Positions 1 to 8,132 of a stretch of DNA of 64,000 nucleotides are shown here, in pieces; within the stretch, counting starts at the first letter, position 1, and each line of letters begins with the position of its first letter. Source of the DNA: RYN-230 sp963711705 (lineage in GTDB: Bacteria > Actinomycetota > Actinomycetes > Streptosporangiales > Streptosporangiaceae); assembly GCA_963711705.1 (NCBI GenBank), contig CAVQFM010000024.1, positions 55,439-119,438 of the forward strand, given 5' to 3'. The notes beneath the pieces were generated by a model. It searched no databases and was not told where the DNA came from. It was given only the letters and a program-made list of their open reading frames with translations. The position numbers and the translations under genes were made by a program.

Positions 1-354
1 CAGAGCGCCCGGCGGTCAGTGGCAATCGCATAACGGTCGTCCCGGGGTGGCTGGCTGTCGGATGGGCGTGCCGCAGGCCTGCTGCCCAGGGGCCATGATG
101 CGGGCACGCACCCCGGCTAAGGGTATGTGCCCGCGCGGCTGTCTGCTGGCCGCTCGCCCAGCTGGGGCCCTGGGCAAGTTCCGGTCCGCACCCAGCAGCC
201 TGCTTCCTGCTTAACGAACGGTGCCGCCGGGCTGACCCGCAAAAGCTTAGTTGTAGTGCCGCAACTGACGGCGGTGGATACCTGGAAGCAGCCCGGGTAC
301 CCGGTAGTTGTACCTTCGCAAGTAGGGGGACACCGCCGAGCCGCCGAGGAATTA

Positions 355-1794
355 GTGACACCGCCAAGCCGCCGCCGTCGCCTGCTCATCCTGGGCATCT
401 GCTGCATGAGCCTGGTCATCGTCGGGCTCGACAACACGATCGTGAACGTCGCCCTGCCGTCGATCCAGCGTGACCTGCACGCCCCGGTATCCGGGCTGCA
501 GTGGGTGGTCGACGCCTACACGCTGGTGCTGGCCAGCTTCCTGATCCTGGCCGGATCCACCGCGGACCGGCTGGGGCGGCGCAGCACGTTCCAGGTCGGG
601 CTGGCCACGTTCACCGTGGCCTCGCTGCTGTGCAGCCTGGCCCCCAGCCTGGGCTGGCTGGTCGCGTTCCGGGTACTGCAGGCGCTCGGCGGTTCGATGA
701 TGAACCCGGTGGCCGTGTCGATCATCGTCAACACGTTCACCGACCGCGCGGAACGGGCCCGGGCCATCGGCGTCTGGGGCGCGGCCATCGGGGTGAGCCT
801 GGCCCTCGGCCCGGTGGTCGGCGGGCTGCTCATCGCCTCGGTCGGCTGGCGGGGGATCTTCTGGGTGAACATCCCGGTCGGGGTGGCCGCGATCGTGCTC
901 ACCGCGCTGTTCGTGCCGGAGTCGCGGGCGCCGCGTCCGCGGCGGCTGGACCCGGTGGGGCAGTTGCTGGTGATCGTGACCCTGGCCCCGCTGGTGTACG
1001 GGATCATCGAGGGCCCGCGGCACGGCTGGGGCTCACCGGAGATCATCGCCTGCTTCTGCCTGGCCGCGGCGGGTGCGGCCGGCCTGCTCACGTGGGAGCC
1101 CCGGCGCGCTGAACCGCTGCTCGATCTCCGGTTCTTCCGCAGCGCGCCGTTCTCCGGGGCCACCCTGATCGCGATCAGCGGGTTCGCCGCGCTCGGCGGG
1201 TTCCTGTTCCTGAACACGCTGTACCTGCAGGACGTCCGGGGCTACTCCGCGCTGCACGCCGGGCTGCTCACCCTGCCGCTGGCCGCGGTAACCGTGTTCT
1301 TCGCCCCGCTGTCCGGGCGGATCATCAGCCGCCGCGGGCCGCGGCTGCCGCTGCTGGTGTCCGGGCTGTGCCTGACCGCGGGCCCGGCCCTGCTCACCGG
1401 GCTGACCGCCACCACCCCGGTGGGCTGGCTGCTGCTGTCCTACCTCATCTTCGGCGTCGGCTTCGGCATGGTGAACGCGCCGATCACCAACACGGCCGTG
1501 TCCGGGATGCCGGACAGCCAGGCCGGCGTGGCCGCGGCCATCGCCTCGACCAGCCGGCAGGTCGGCCAGTCACTCGGGGTCGCCGTGGTGGGTTCCGCGG
1601 TGATCTCGGTGATGGCCGGCCCGCTGCGTACCAGCTTCGCCGCGGCCAGCCACCTCGGCTGGTGGATCATCACCGGCTGCGGGCTGCTCGTGCTGGTCAT
1701 CGGCGTGCTCAGCACCGGGCGGTGGGCCCGGCAGACGGCGGCCCGCACCGCGGACCGGCTGCTGTCCGAAGAGGCGCCGGTCCCGGTGGGCTGA
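355..1794 (+). CDS. MFS drug/solute exporter, DHA2 (EmrB/QacA) type
   Basis: This is a proton-coupled integral-membrane exporter of about 479 aa, the usual size for 14-helix DHA2 transporters. The first helix (LILGICCMSLVIVGLDNTIV) is followed by the family signature around NTIVNVALPSIQ and by motif A, seen as GSTADRLGRRSTF. Alternating hydrophobic stretches continue to the C-terminus, which ends in a short charged tail. The reading frame is open upstream to 127, but I chose GTG 355: a GAGGA ribosome site sits at 346-350 and the residues upstream look non-coding. The gene stands alone, facing away from the minus-strand genes that follow. The substrate cannot be read from the sequence. Family assignment is firm; the start is moderately sure. 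Confidence 0.9.
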   Translation: MTPPSRRRRLLILGICCMSLVIVGLDNTIVNVALPSIQRDLHAPVSGLQWVVDAYTLVLASFLILAGSTADRLGRRSTFQVGLATFTVASLLCSLAPSLGWLVAFRVLQALGGSMMNPVAVSIIVNTFTDRAERARAIGVWGAAIGVSLALGPVVGGLLIASVGWRGIFWVNIPVGVAAIVLTALFVPESRAPRPRRLDPVGQLLVIVTLAPLVYGIIEGPRHGWGSPEIIACFCLAAAGAAGLLTWEPRRAEPLLDLRFFRSAPFSGATLIAISGFAALGGFLFLNTLYLQDVRGYSALHAGLLTLPLAAVTVFFAPLSGRIISRRGPRLPLLVSGLCLTAGPALLTGLTATTPVGWLLLSYLIFGVGFGMVNAPITNTAVSGMPDSQAGVAAAIASTSRQVGQSLGVAVVGSAVISVMAGPLRTSFAAASHLGWWIITGCGLLVLVIGVLSTGRWARQTAARTADRLLSEEAPVPVG

Positions 1795-1886
1795 TCAGGC
1801 GCAGCGGCCGGTCAGGACGGGATTCCTTGCCGGGTCGTCCTGGGAACGCGGGGCAAGCTGGCTGTCCACTCACCAGCTTTGCCGCC

Positions 1887-2618
1887 TCAAAACACGAGCC
1901 AGGCCGCGCTGAGGACCAGGGCACCGCCGGCCACCAGCGCAAACAGGGTGACCCAGACGCCAGCAGGGACGCCGGTGAGCCGGGCCAGCTGATCCGCGTC
2001 GGTCCGCGGCACCCGGGACCGGCGCCGGGACTGCTGAAGTTCCAGCACCGGCCGTATCCCGCCGAGCAGCAGGAACCAGGCCATCGCGGAGCCGAACGCC
2101 GCCTGGACCAGTGGCGTGCCGCGCCAGATGACCAGCGCCACCGCGGCCGCGACGGTGATCACGGCCACGATCCCGTAGGCATTGCGGATCATCAGGGCCA
2201 GCCCGGCCAGCAGCACCAGGCTGAGCAGCAGCGCGGCGGCCAGGTAGCCGGCGGCGAGCAGCGCGGCGGTGCCCAGCCCGAGCAGCGGCGGCGCCAGGTA
2301 CCCGGCGGCGGCCGTGGCCACGATGCCCGGGCCCGATGCCTGGCCCGCCGACACGGTCAGCCCGGCGGTGCTGCGGTGTACCCGCACCCCATCCAGCCGG
2401 CGGCCAACGGCCAGCGCGACCAGCGCGTGGCCGCCCTCGTGGGCGATGGTGACCACGGTCCGGGTCAGCGGCCAGAGCCGCCGCGACCCGACCAGCACCA
2501 GCGCGGCCAGGCCGGTCGCCAGCACGAGCAGCAGCGATGGCGGTGGCCCAGCGGTGATCACCTGATGCCACAACTGGCCGGACGATGTGGCGTGCACACT
2601 TGTCATCCTGCCAGGCAC
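1887..2618 (-). CDS. M50-like (site-2 protease type) membrane metalloprotease
   Basis: This is a membrane protein of about 243 aa with a hydrophobic N-terminal segment and then the zinc-protease motif HEGGH (H60, E61, H64), which lies inside a helix as in M50/M50B peptidases. At least four further hydrophobic segments follow, and the protein ends in a hydrophobic C-terminus. The motif supplies the two His ligands and the catalytic Glu expected of an intramembrane zinc protease. The usual second motif with the third ligand (NPDG-like) is not obvious, so activity is inferred. GTG 2618 is the longest start; ATG 2606 is equally plausible. No partner or substrate is suggested by the neighbours. 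Confidence 0.8.
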   Translation of the reverse strand: MPGRMTSVHATSSGQLWHQVITAGPPPSLLLVLATGLAALVLVGSRRLWPLTRTVVTIAHEGGHALVALAVGRRLDGVRVHRSTAGLTVSAGQASGPGIVATAAAGYLAPPLLGLGTAALLAAGYLAAALLLSLVLLAGLALMIRNAYGIVAVITVAAAVALVIWRGTPLVQAAFGSAMAWFLLLGGIRPVLELQQSRRRSRVPRTDADQLARLTGVPAGVWVTLFALVAGGALVLSAAWLVF

Positions 2619-2804
2619 CCCGGGATGACCGGGGCTAAGACACCGGACCTTTCACCACATCCGCAGGCAATTCCCAGGGTGAGCAGGCCAGTCTGGGACA
2701 CTGCCGGGTATGCGGCGGGTGCCGGCCGGCGGCGGCCGGTAACAGGGACCGTCGCGGCCGGGACAGCGGCGGGCCTGCTGGGTGGAAGCCCGCACCCGGC
2801 CTGG

Positions 2805-3593
2805 TCAGCGCCGGGACAGGCCGTCGATGCGGGCCATCTCCTCGGCGCTGAGCGAGAAGCCCAGCACGTCGATGTTGGCCGCGATCCGGGCCGCCTGGGC
2901 CGATTTGGCGATGACCGGGATGCGGTGCTCGACGTGCCAGCGCAGCACCACCTGCGCCGGGGTGACCCCGTGCTCCGCGGCGATCCCGGCCAGCACCGGG
3001 TCGGCCAGGTTGGTGCCCTTCAGCGGGCTGTAGCCCTCCACCGTGACCTGCCGCTCCCGGCTGGCGGCCAGCCGGGCCGGGTCGTACAGCGCCGGGCTCC
3101 ACGGGATCTGGTTGACCACCGGGGCCTGCCCGGTCGCCTGGATCAGCGTGTCAATCTGCGCGACCGAGTAGTTGCTGACCCCGATCGCCCGGGTCTTGCC
3201 TTCCTCGCGCAGGGCCAGGAACTCCCGCCACACCGGGGCCAGCGCCCGGGCCGCGGGCGGCCAGTGCACCAGCCACAGGTCCACGTGGTCGGTGCCCAGG
3301 GCGCGCAGGCTCGCGCACAGCGTGTGCCGCTCCCGGCCGGCCTTGCCCGGGGGCAGCTTGGTGGTGATGAACACCTCGCTCCGGTCCAGCCCGCTGTTGC
3401 GCAGGGCGTGGCCGACCTCGGCCTCGTTCCCGTACATGGTGGCCGTGTCGATGTGCCGGTAGCCCACCCGGAGGGCCTCCAGGATCGCTTCGTAGCCTGC
3501 GGAACCGCGCAGCCGCCACGTGCCGAACCCCACCATCGGCAGGCCTACGCCCCCGGGCAGCACCACCGATGGGATCTCTGGCGCCTTTGTCAT
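2805..3593 (-). CDS. aldo/keto reductase
   Basis: This is an NADPH-dependent aldo/keto reductase of 262 aa, a normal length for the family. The catalytic tetrad is visible: Asp and Tyr in HIDTATMYGNE, Lys in TTKLPPG and His in LWLVHWPP. The C-terminal IPVIAKS and ARIAANI segments resemble the cofactor-binding end of the barrel. ATG 3593 gives the natural N-terminus (MTKAPEIPSVVL). The reading frame stays open upstream through the neighbouring aminotransferase, but that part is antisense noise. It lies 47 nt downstream of the aminotransferase gene on the same strand, so it may be the last gene of the mscR operon. The substrate is unknown. Confidence 0.93.
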   Translation of the reverse strand: MTKAPEIPSVVLPGGVGLPMVGFGTWRLRGSAGYEAILEALRVGYRHIDTATMYGNEAEVGHALRNSGLDRSEVFITTKLPPGKAGRERHTLCASLRALGTDHVDLWLVHWPPAARALAPVWREFLALREEGKTRAIGVSNYSVAQIDTLIQATGQAPVVNQIPWSPALYDPARLAASRERQVTVEGYSPLKGTNLADPVLAGIAAEHGVTPAQVVLRWHVEHRIPVIAKSAQAARIAANIDVLGFSLSAEEMARIDGLSRR

Positions 3594-3640
3594 AATCACA
3601 TTCTGCCTGCTTAGCAGGCCCGGCCCTACCCCCAGGGGGC

Positions 3641-4540
3641 TCAGACGACCTGGGTTCCGCTGCGCGCGGTCAGGTCCGCGTACAGCTTGCTCAGCTGCCC
3701 GGTCACCGGGCCGGGCGAGCCATCCCCGATGACCCGCCCGTCCAGCCTGGTCACCGCGGCCAGTTCGCCCATGGTGCCGGTGACGAACACCTCGTCGGCG
3801 ACGTAGAACTGGGCCAGGCTGTAGTCCCCTTCCCGGCACGGGATGCCCGCGGCCGCGGCCAGGTCCAGCACCACCGCCCGGGTGATGCCCTCCGGGCACG
3901 CGGCGCATGACGGCGTGCCCAGCCGCCCGGCGCTGACCAGGAACAGGTGCGTGGCGTTGGTCTCGGCCACGAAGCCCCGGGCGTCCAGCATGACCGCGTC
4001 GTCCGCCCCGGCCACGTTGGCCTCGATCTTGGCCAGGATCGAGGCCAGCAGGTTGTTGTGGTGGATCTTCGGGTCGAGGACGTCGGGTGCCGGGCGGCGC
4101 ACGCTGGAGGTGATCAGCGTCAGCCCGGACTTGTCGTAGACCGGCGCCTTGTGCTCGGCCAGCACGATCAGGGTGGGCCCGGACTGGTTGAGCCGCGGGT
4201 CCATGCCGCTGGTGATCTTGACCCCGCGGGTCAGCGTGAGCCGGATGTGCACGCCGTCGGTCATCTGGTTGGCCCGCAGCGTGCGGCGGATCTGCTCGGT
4301 GATCTCCGCGTCCGAGGGCACCTCGGTGAACGCCAGCGCGGCCGCCGACCGGCGCAGCCGGGCCAGGTGCCCGGCCAGCTGGAAGATGCGCCCCTGGTAG
4401 AGCCGCAGCCCCTCCCAGACCGCGTCGCCGCCCTGCACGGCCGAGTCGAACGGGCTGACCGCGGCCTGGTCGCGGTGCGTCAGCTGGCCGTTCACGCTGA
4501 CGATGAGGTCCCGGTTGCGCTCGTCGAACTCTTGCTGCAT
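3641..4540 (-). CDS. class IV PLP aminotransferase (BCAT/D-amino-acid type)
   Basis: This is a fold-type IV aminotransferase of 299 aa. Visible motifs are the PLP-lysine region (DPKIHHNNLLASILAKIEA), the substrate loop DARGFVAETNATHLF and the phosphate-cup TGTMGE. ATG 4540 is chosen over the longer frame because it has a strong GGAGGAGCG ribosome site and its A is shared with the TAA stop of the upstream gene (TAATG), which indicates translational coupling. The partner upstream is a sulfotransferase-like protein. From memory, plant BCAT-like proteins carry both domains on one chain; if so, the pair probably acts on one substrate. The substrate itself is unknown. Confidence 0.9.
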   Translation of the reverse strand: MQQEFDERNRDLIVSVNGQLTHRDQAAVSPFDSAVQGGDAVWEGLRLYQGRIFQLAGHLARLRRSAAALAFTEVPSDAEITEQIRRTLRANQMTDGVHIRLTLTRGVKITSGMDPRLNQSGPTLIVLAEHKAPVYDKSGLTLITSSVRRPAPDVLDPKIHHNNLLASILAKIEANVAGADDAVMLDARGFVAETNATHLFLVSAGRLGTPSCAACPEGITRAVVLDLAAAAGIPCREGDYSLAQFYVADEVFVTGTMGELAAVTRLDGRVIGDGSPGPVTGQLSKLYADLTARSGTQVV

Positions 4541-5355
4541 TACGCTCCTCCCGGCGCTGGTGCCGCCCCCGGCGGCGCGGTCGGCGGTGGTGGGCTGCCG
4601 GGCGGGGACGGCTGGCCGCCCAGCCGGTGGGTGTACAGCTGCTGGTAGTAGGGCTGGCACTGCTCGGCCAGCCTGGCCAGCGCGGGCGGCAGGGCGGTGT
4701 CCGGGGGCCGGTAGCGCCCGAACCCGGTGGACCGCCACACCGAGTCATACCAGTAGGGGGCCCAGACGCCGTCGGTGTCCCGCGGCCCGGCGGGCCAGCT
4801 CAGCATCGCGGGGCAGAACGGCACGCCCAGTGCGGCGCACAGCGCGCGCAGCACCGCTTCCGGGCGGTCCAGCAGGTCCCGGGAGTCGATCACCGGGCCG
4901 CCGAACCGGTCGAAGATCTCGGCCTGCTGCCACAGGCCCAGGTCGTCCAGGGTGGGCGTGGCGCGGACCCGGGCGTAGGAGGCCAGCAGCTCCCGGGGGT
5001 CCCGGATGAGGAACGCGTGCCGCAGCGGTGCCAGCGCGTCCCGGTCCACCTCAGGCAGCAGGTGGTGGGTCATGTGCTTGGCGTAGCACACGGTGACGCC
5101 AGGCGGGAGCGGGCCGGCTGTCAGCTCGCCGATCACCGCCCGCCAGCTGGTCGGCTGGCTGGCGATGACCTGCTCCCGGGCGGGATGGTCGATCCCCGTC
5201 CGGTCCAGGTAGAACGCGTACAGCGGCTCGTCCACCACCGCGGTGTCCGGGCGGTTCTCCCACGAGCGCATCAGCGCGGTGGATACCGTCCGCGGCCCGG
5301 ACCACATGGCGATCCGCACCGGCCCGGCGGGCCCGCTGCTCATCTGGGTGGTCAC
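4540..5355 (-). CDS. sulfotransferase-like P-loop protein
   Basis: This protein of about 271 aa has a nucleotide-binding loop resembling the 5'-phosphosulfate site of sulfotransferases (MWSGPRTVSTALMRSW near the N-terminus) and a 3'-phosphate-type segment (FLIRDPRELLASYARV). A KHMTHHLL segment lies between them. The last 25 residues are a Pro/Gly-rich tail. GTG 5355 overlaps the TGA of the MBL gene (GTGA); an internal ATG at 5343 is also possible. It sits between an MBL hydrolase and a class IV aminotransferase in an overlapping operon headed by mscR. True PAPS-dependent sulfotransfer is not proven; the family contains many members of unknown reaction. Confidence 0.8.
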   Translation of the reverse strand: MTTQMSSGPAGPVRIAMWSGPRTVSTALMRSWENRPDTAVVDEPLYAFYLDRTGIDHPAREQVIASQPTSWRAVIGELTAGPLPPGVTVCYAKHMTHHLLPEVDRDALAPLRHAFLIRDPRELLASYARVRATPTLDDLGLWQQAEIFDRFGGPVIDSRDLLDRPEAVLRALCAALGVPFCPAMLSWPAGPRDTDGVWAPYWYDSVWRSTGFGRYRPPDTALPPALARLAEQCQPYYQQLYTHRLGGQPSPPGSPPPPTAPPGAAPAPGGA

Positions 5356-5963
5356 TCGCGGAACTGGGCGGCTTCACCGCCGATCGTGGTGTCCTCGCCG
5401 TGCCCGGTGTGCACCACCGTGGCGGGCGGCAGCCCGAGCAGCTTGCCCTTGATCGACGCGATGATCGTGTCCCGGTCCGAGTAGGACCGGCCGGTCGCGC
5501 CGGGGCCGCCGTGGAACAGGGTGTCGCCAGAGAACAGCACGCCCAGCGCGGGCGCGTACAGGCAGATGCTGCCGGGCGAGTGCCCGGGCGTGTGCAGCAC
5601 CCGCAGCGGGGTGGCCGCGATCTCGATGACCTGCTCGTCGCCGAGGTCGCCGTCCGGCTCGGTGTCCGGGTAGATCATCCGCCACAGCACCTCGTCGCCC
5701 TGATGCAGCAGGATCGGTGCCCCGGTGGCCTCGGCCACCCGCGGAGCGGCGTTGATGTGATCGTTGTGCCCGTGGGTGCAGACGATGGCCGACAGCCGCC
5801 GGTCCCCGACCGCGGCCAGGATCGCCGCCGGGTCGTGGGCCGCGTCGATGACCAGCACCTCGCGGTCGTCGCCGACCAGCCAGACGTTGTTGTCGACGTC
5901 GAAGTCCTGCCCGTCCAGCGTGAACGTGCCCGAGGTGACGATCTTCTCGATGCGCGCGGTCAT
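5352..5963 (-). CDS. metallo-beta-lactamase fold hydrolase, mscR partner
   Basis: This is a 203-aa metal hydrolase with the THGHNDH zinc motif, a downstream HTPGHSPGS histidine, the bridging Asp in FSGDTLF and a C-terminal HTGHGEDT. That set is the glyoxalase II-like MBL pattern. Its ATG overlaps the mscR stop (ATGA). In mycobacteria an MBL gene of this type also sits beside the mycothiol-dependent formaldehyde dehydrogenase, so it probably hydrolyses a mycothiol thioester such as S-formylmycothiol. That role is inferred from context, not seen in the sequence. Confidence 0.9.
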   Translation of the reverse strand: MTARIEKIVTSGTFTLDGQDFDVDNNVWLVGDDREVLVIDAAHDPAAILAAVGDRRLSAIVCTHGHNDHINAAPRVAEATGAPILLHQGDEVLWRMIYPDTEPDGDLGDEQVIEIAATPLRVLHTPGHSPGSICLYAPALGVLFSGDTLFHGGPGATGRSYSDRDTIIASIKGKLLGLPPATVVHTGHGEDTTIGGEAAQFRE

Positions 5964-7048
5964 CCGAGCGTCACAACGCTGCGCAGCACCTCGCCGCGCT
6001 CCATCTTGGCGAAGGCGTCCTCGATGCCGTCGATGCCGATGGTCTCGGAGACGAACGCTTCCAGCGGCAGGCGGCCCTGCAGGTACAGGTCGATGAGTAC
6101 CGGGAAGTCCCGCTCCGGGAGGCAGTCCCCGTACCAGGAGGACTTGAGCGCGCCGCCGCGGCCGAACACATCCAGCAGGGGCAGGTCGATGCGCATGTCC
6201 GGGGTGGGCACGCCGACCAGCACCACGGTCCCGGCCAGGTCCCGGGCGTAGAACGCCTGCCGGTAGGTTTCCGGGCGGCCGATCGCCTCGATGACCACGT
6301 CCGCGCCATTCCCGTCGGTCAGCGCCCGGATCCCCTCGACCGGGTCGCTCTCCCGGGAGTTGATCACGTGGGTGGCGCCGAGCTGCCGGGCCCAGTCCAG
6401 CTTGCGCGGGTCGATATCCACCCCGATGATCGTCCGCGCCCCGTTCAGCACCGCACCGAGGACAGCGGCGTCGCCCACCCCGCCGCAGCCGATCACGGCG
6501 ACCGAGTCACCCCTGGTGACCGGGGCCGTGTTGATGGCCGCGCCCAGCCCGGCCATGACACCGCAGCCGAGCAGGCCGGCCACCTCGGGCTTGGCGGCCG
6601 GGTTGACCTTGGTGCACTGCCCGGCGGCGACCAGCGTCTTCTCCACGAAGGCACCGATGCCCAGGGCGGGGGACAGCACCGTGCCGTCGGTGAGGGTCAT
6701 CTTCTGGGTGGCGTTGTGCGTGCTAAAGCAGTACCAGGGACGGCCGCGCTTGCAGGCCCGGCACTCGCCGCAGACCGCGCGCCAGTTGAGCACGACGAAG
6801 TCGCCCGGGGCGACCGAGGTGACGCCCTCGCCGACCGATTCCACCACGCCCGCCGCCTCGTGGCCGAGCAGGTACGGGAAATCATCCCCGATGCCGCCCT
6901 CCCGGTAGTGCAGGTCGGTATGGCACACGCCGCAGGCCTGCACCCGCACCAGCGCCTCACCCGGCCCGGGATCCGGCACGACGATCGTGGTCAGCTCGAC
7001 CTTGGCACCCTTGCCGGGGGCGATGACGCCCCGCACCTCATGTGTCAT
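5960..7048 (-). CDS. mscR: S-(hydroxymethyl)mycothiol dehydrogenase / S-nitrosomycothiol reductase
   Basis: This is a zinc-dependent medium-chain alcohol dehydrogenase of 362 aa, full length. The catalytic-zinc Cys39 lies in ACGVCHTD, with GHEAAG downstream. The structural-zinc lobe shows CGECRACKRGRPWYC. The NAD-binding loop is IGCGGVGDAAVLG, followed by the GVDID acidic end. The combination GIGAFVEKTLV and LLGCGVMAGLGAA is typical of the mycothiol-dependent formaldehyde dehydrogenase group. The enzyme oxidises the formaldehyde-mycothiol adduct and reduces S-nitrosomycothiol in the cytoplasm. It heads a four-gene operon whose genes overlap end to end. Confidence 0.93.
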   Translation of the reverse strand: MTHEVRGVIAPGKGAKVELTTIVVPDPGPGEALVRVQACGVCHTDLHYREGGIGDDFPYLLGHEAAGVVESVGEGVTSVAPGDFVVLNWRAVCGECRACKRGRPWYCFSTHNATQKMTLTDGTVLSPALGIGAFVEKTLVAAGQCTKVNPAAKPEVAGLLGCGVMAGLGAAINTAPVTRGDSVAVIGCGGVGDAAVLGAVLNGARTIIGVDIDPRKLDWARQLGATHVINSRESDPVEGIRALTDGNGADVVIEAIGRPETYRQAFYARDLAGTVVLVGVPTPDMRIDLPLLDVFGRGGALKSSWYGDCLPERDFPVLIDLYLQGRLPLEAFVSETIGIDGIEDAFAKMERGEVLRSVVTLG

Positions 7049-7170
7049 CCGCCCATCGTGCCGAATCCCTAGCCCGAACGGAAGCGGCGGGGTCCGGTAG
7101 CCGCCCAGGCCGGTGCCCTGCGACGCGACGGCCAGCCCGCCCTGGCGCCGGGGCGGCCCTAGCTACTTCG

Positions 7171-7208
7171 TGCAATTTGCATTGCAACATCCGTCAGCCG
7201 ACGGATGT
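7171..7208. promoter_or_regulatory. two adjacent palindromes in the mscR/ATPase divergent region
   Basis: Arms TGCAAT (7171-7176) and ATTGCA (7181-7186) flank a 4-nt spacer. Directly beside them, a perfect 9-bp inverted repeat (arms 7187-7195 and 7200-7208, loop AGCC) could be an operator or a hairpin. The site lies 123 nt before mscR and about 90 nt before the first ATPase gene. The core TGCAATTTGCA recurs inverted at 11667-11677. Confidence 0.4.
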
Positions 7209-7296
7209 CTCCTCCGGGCCGGCCGGCGATCGTGTCGAAAGCACGGTATGGCCGGGAATCCGCGATCGGCTCCGACTGGCCCGGCCGGAAAGAGAG

Positions 7297-7694
7297 ATGG
7301 ACATGACGGCGCCCGCCCGCACGATGGTGCAGCGCCCGTGTCGCATCTCGCTGCCGGCCGGGCCGGCCGCCGCGGTCGAGGCCCGCCGCCACATCTGGAA
7401 GATCATCCATGCCTGGAATGTCCCGATCGATGCCTACGCAGCCGCCCTGCTGGCCAGCGAGCTGGTCGCCAATGCCATCAGCAGCGACACGGACGATCAG
7501 GAAACGGTTCAGCTGATGATCAGCTGGGTCGACGGCCAGCTCCGGGTCGAGGTGCCGGACCGGCCACGCCCCGGGCCGGCAGGCGGGGACCCGCCATTAG
7601 ACGCGGAGACCGGGCCGGCCTGACGCTGGTCGTCAGCGCCTGGCGTTACCTGCGCTTCCGGTATCCGCCCGAGCAGGATCGGCAAGGAAGATGA
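7297..7694 (+). pseudogene. RsbW/SpoIIAB-like ATP-binding protein, frameshifted copy
   Basis: The frame from ATG 7297 (ribosome site GGAAAGAGAG) gives 108 aa of a HATPase_c_2 anti-sigma-type protein and then stops at 7623. It lacks the G-box and C-terminal strand that its downstream neighbour has. Those missing parts continue in the +1 frame, where GLTLVVSAWRYLRFRY lines up with GLMLLASLSKDWGYR of the neighbour; that frame ends in a TGA overlapping the next ATG (7691-7694). The natural gene therefore most likely ran 7297-7694 and is broken by one base near 7610. Residues such as LLASELVANAI match the paralogue, so this is a tandem duplicate. Confidence 0.7.
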
Positions 7695-8107
7695 CCATGA
7701 TGGCGCCGGCCCGCGCGACGCTGCACAGCCCCTACCGCAACCGGGTCTCGCTGGCCGCTGGCCCGCTGGCCGCGGCCCAGGCCCGGCGGCACGTCGGCGC
7801 CGTCATCGAGGCCTGGCAGGTGCCTGTCAACCCCGACGTCGCGGTCCTGCTGACCAGCGAACTCGTCACCAATGCCATCCAGCACGACCCGGGTGGCCAG
7901 CAGCCCATCCAGCTGGTGATCGCCTGGGCCGCCAACGAGTTGTGCGTCGAGGTGCATGACGGGTCGCGGGCGGCACCGGTGCCTGTGGACGCGCCGCCCG
8001 ACGCGGAAGCCGGCCGTGGCCTGATGCTGCTGGCCAGCCTGTCCAAGGACTGGGGCTACCGGGAAACAGCCGGCGGCAAGGCCGTCTATTTCACGCTTGT
8101 TCCGTAG
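7691..8107 (+). CDS. RsbW/SpoIIAB-like anti-sigma ATPase domain protein
   Basis: This is a single-domain GHKL ATPase of 138 aa. The N-box helix is LLTSELVTNAIQHD, the G1 Asp is in LCVEVHDGS and the G2 box is in EAGRGLMLLASLS; the C-terminal strand ends in KAVYFTLVP. Such small actinobacterial proteins act as anti-sigma kinases or as partners of sensory phosphatases. There are two in-frame starts. ATG 7697 has better spacing from GGAAG (7686-7690), while ATG 7691 overlaps the preceding frame. No anti-anti-sigma gene is adjacent. Confidence 0.85.
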   Translation: MTMMAPARATLHSPYRNRVSLAAGPLAAAQARRHVGAVIEAWQVPVNPDVAVLLTSELVTNAIQHDPGGQQPIQLVIAWAANELCVEVHDGSRAAPVPVDAPPDAEAGRGLMLLASLSKDWGYRETAGGKAVYFTLVP

Positions 8108-8132
8108 ACGAGTAACTGAGAGGTGGCGGAAA

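Noticed and set aside
127..354. Upstream part of the MFS frame
   Set aside because: It has no transporter homology and lies before a good ribosome site at GTG 355.
1368..3614. 748-codon plus-strand frame over the MFS, M50 and AKR genes
   Set aside because: It is shadow coding of high GC content; the real genes on both strands explain the same DNA.
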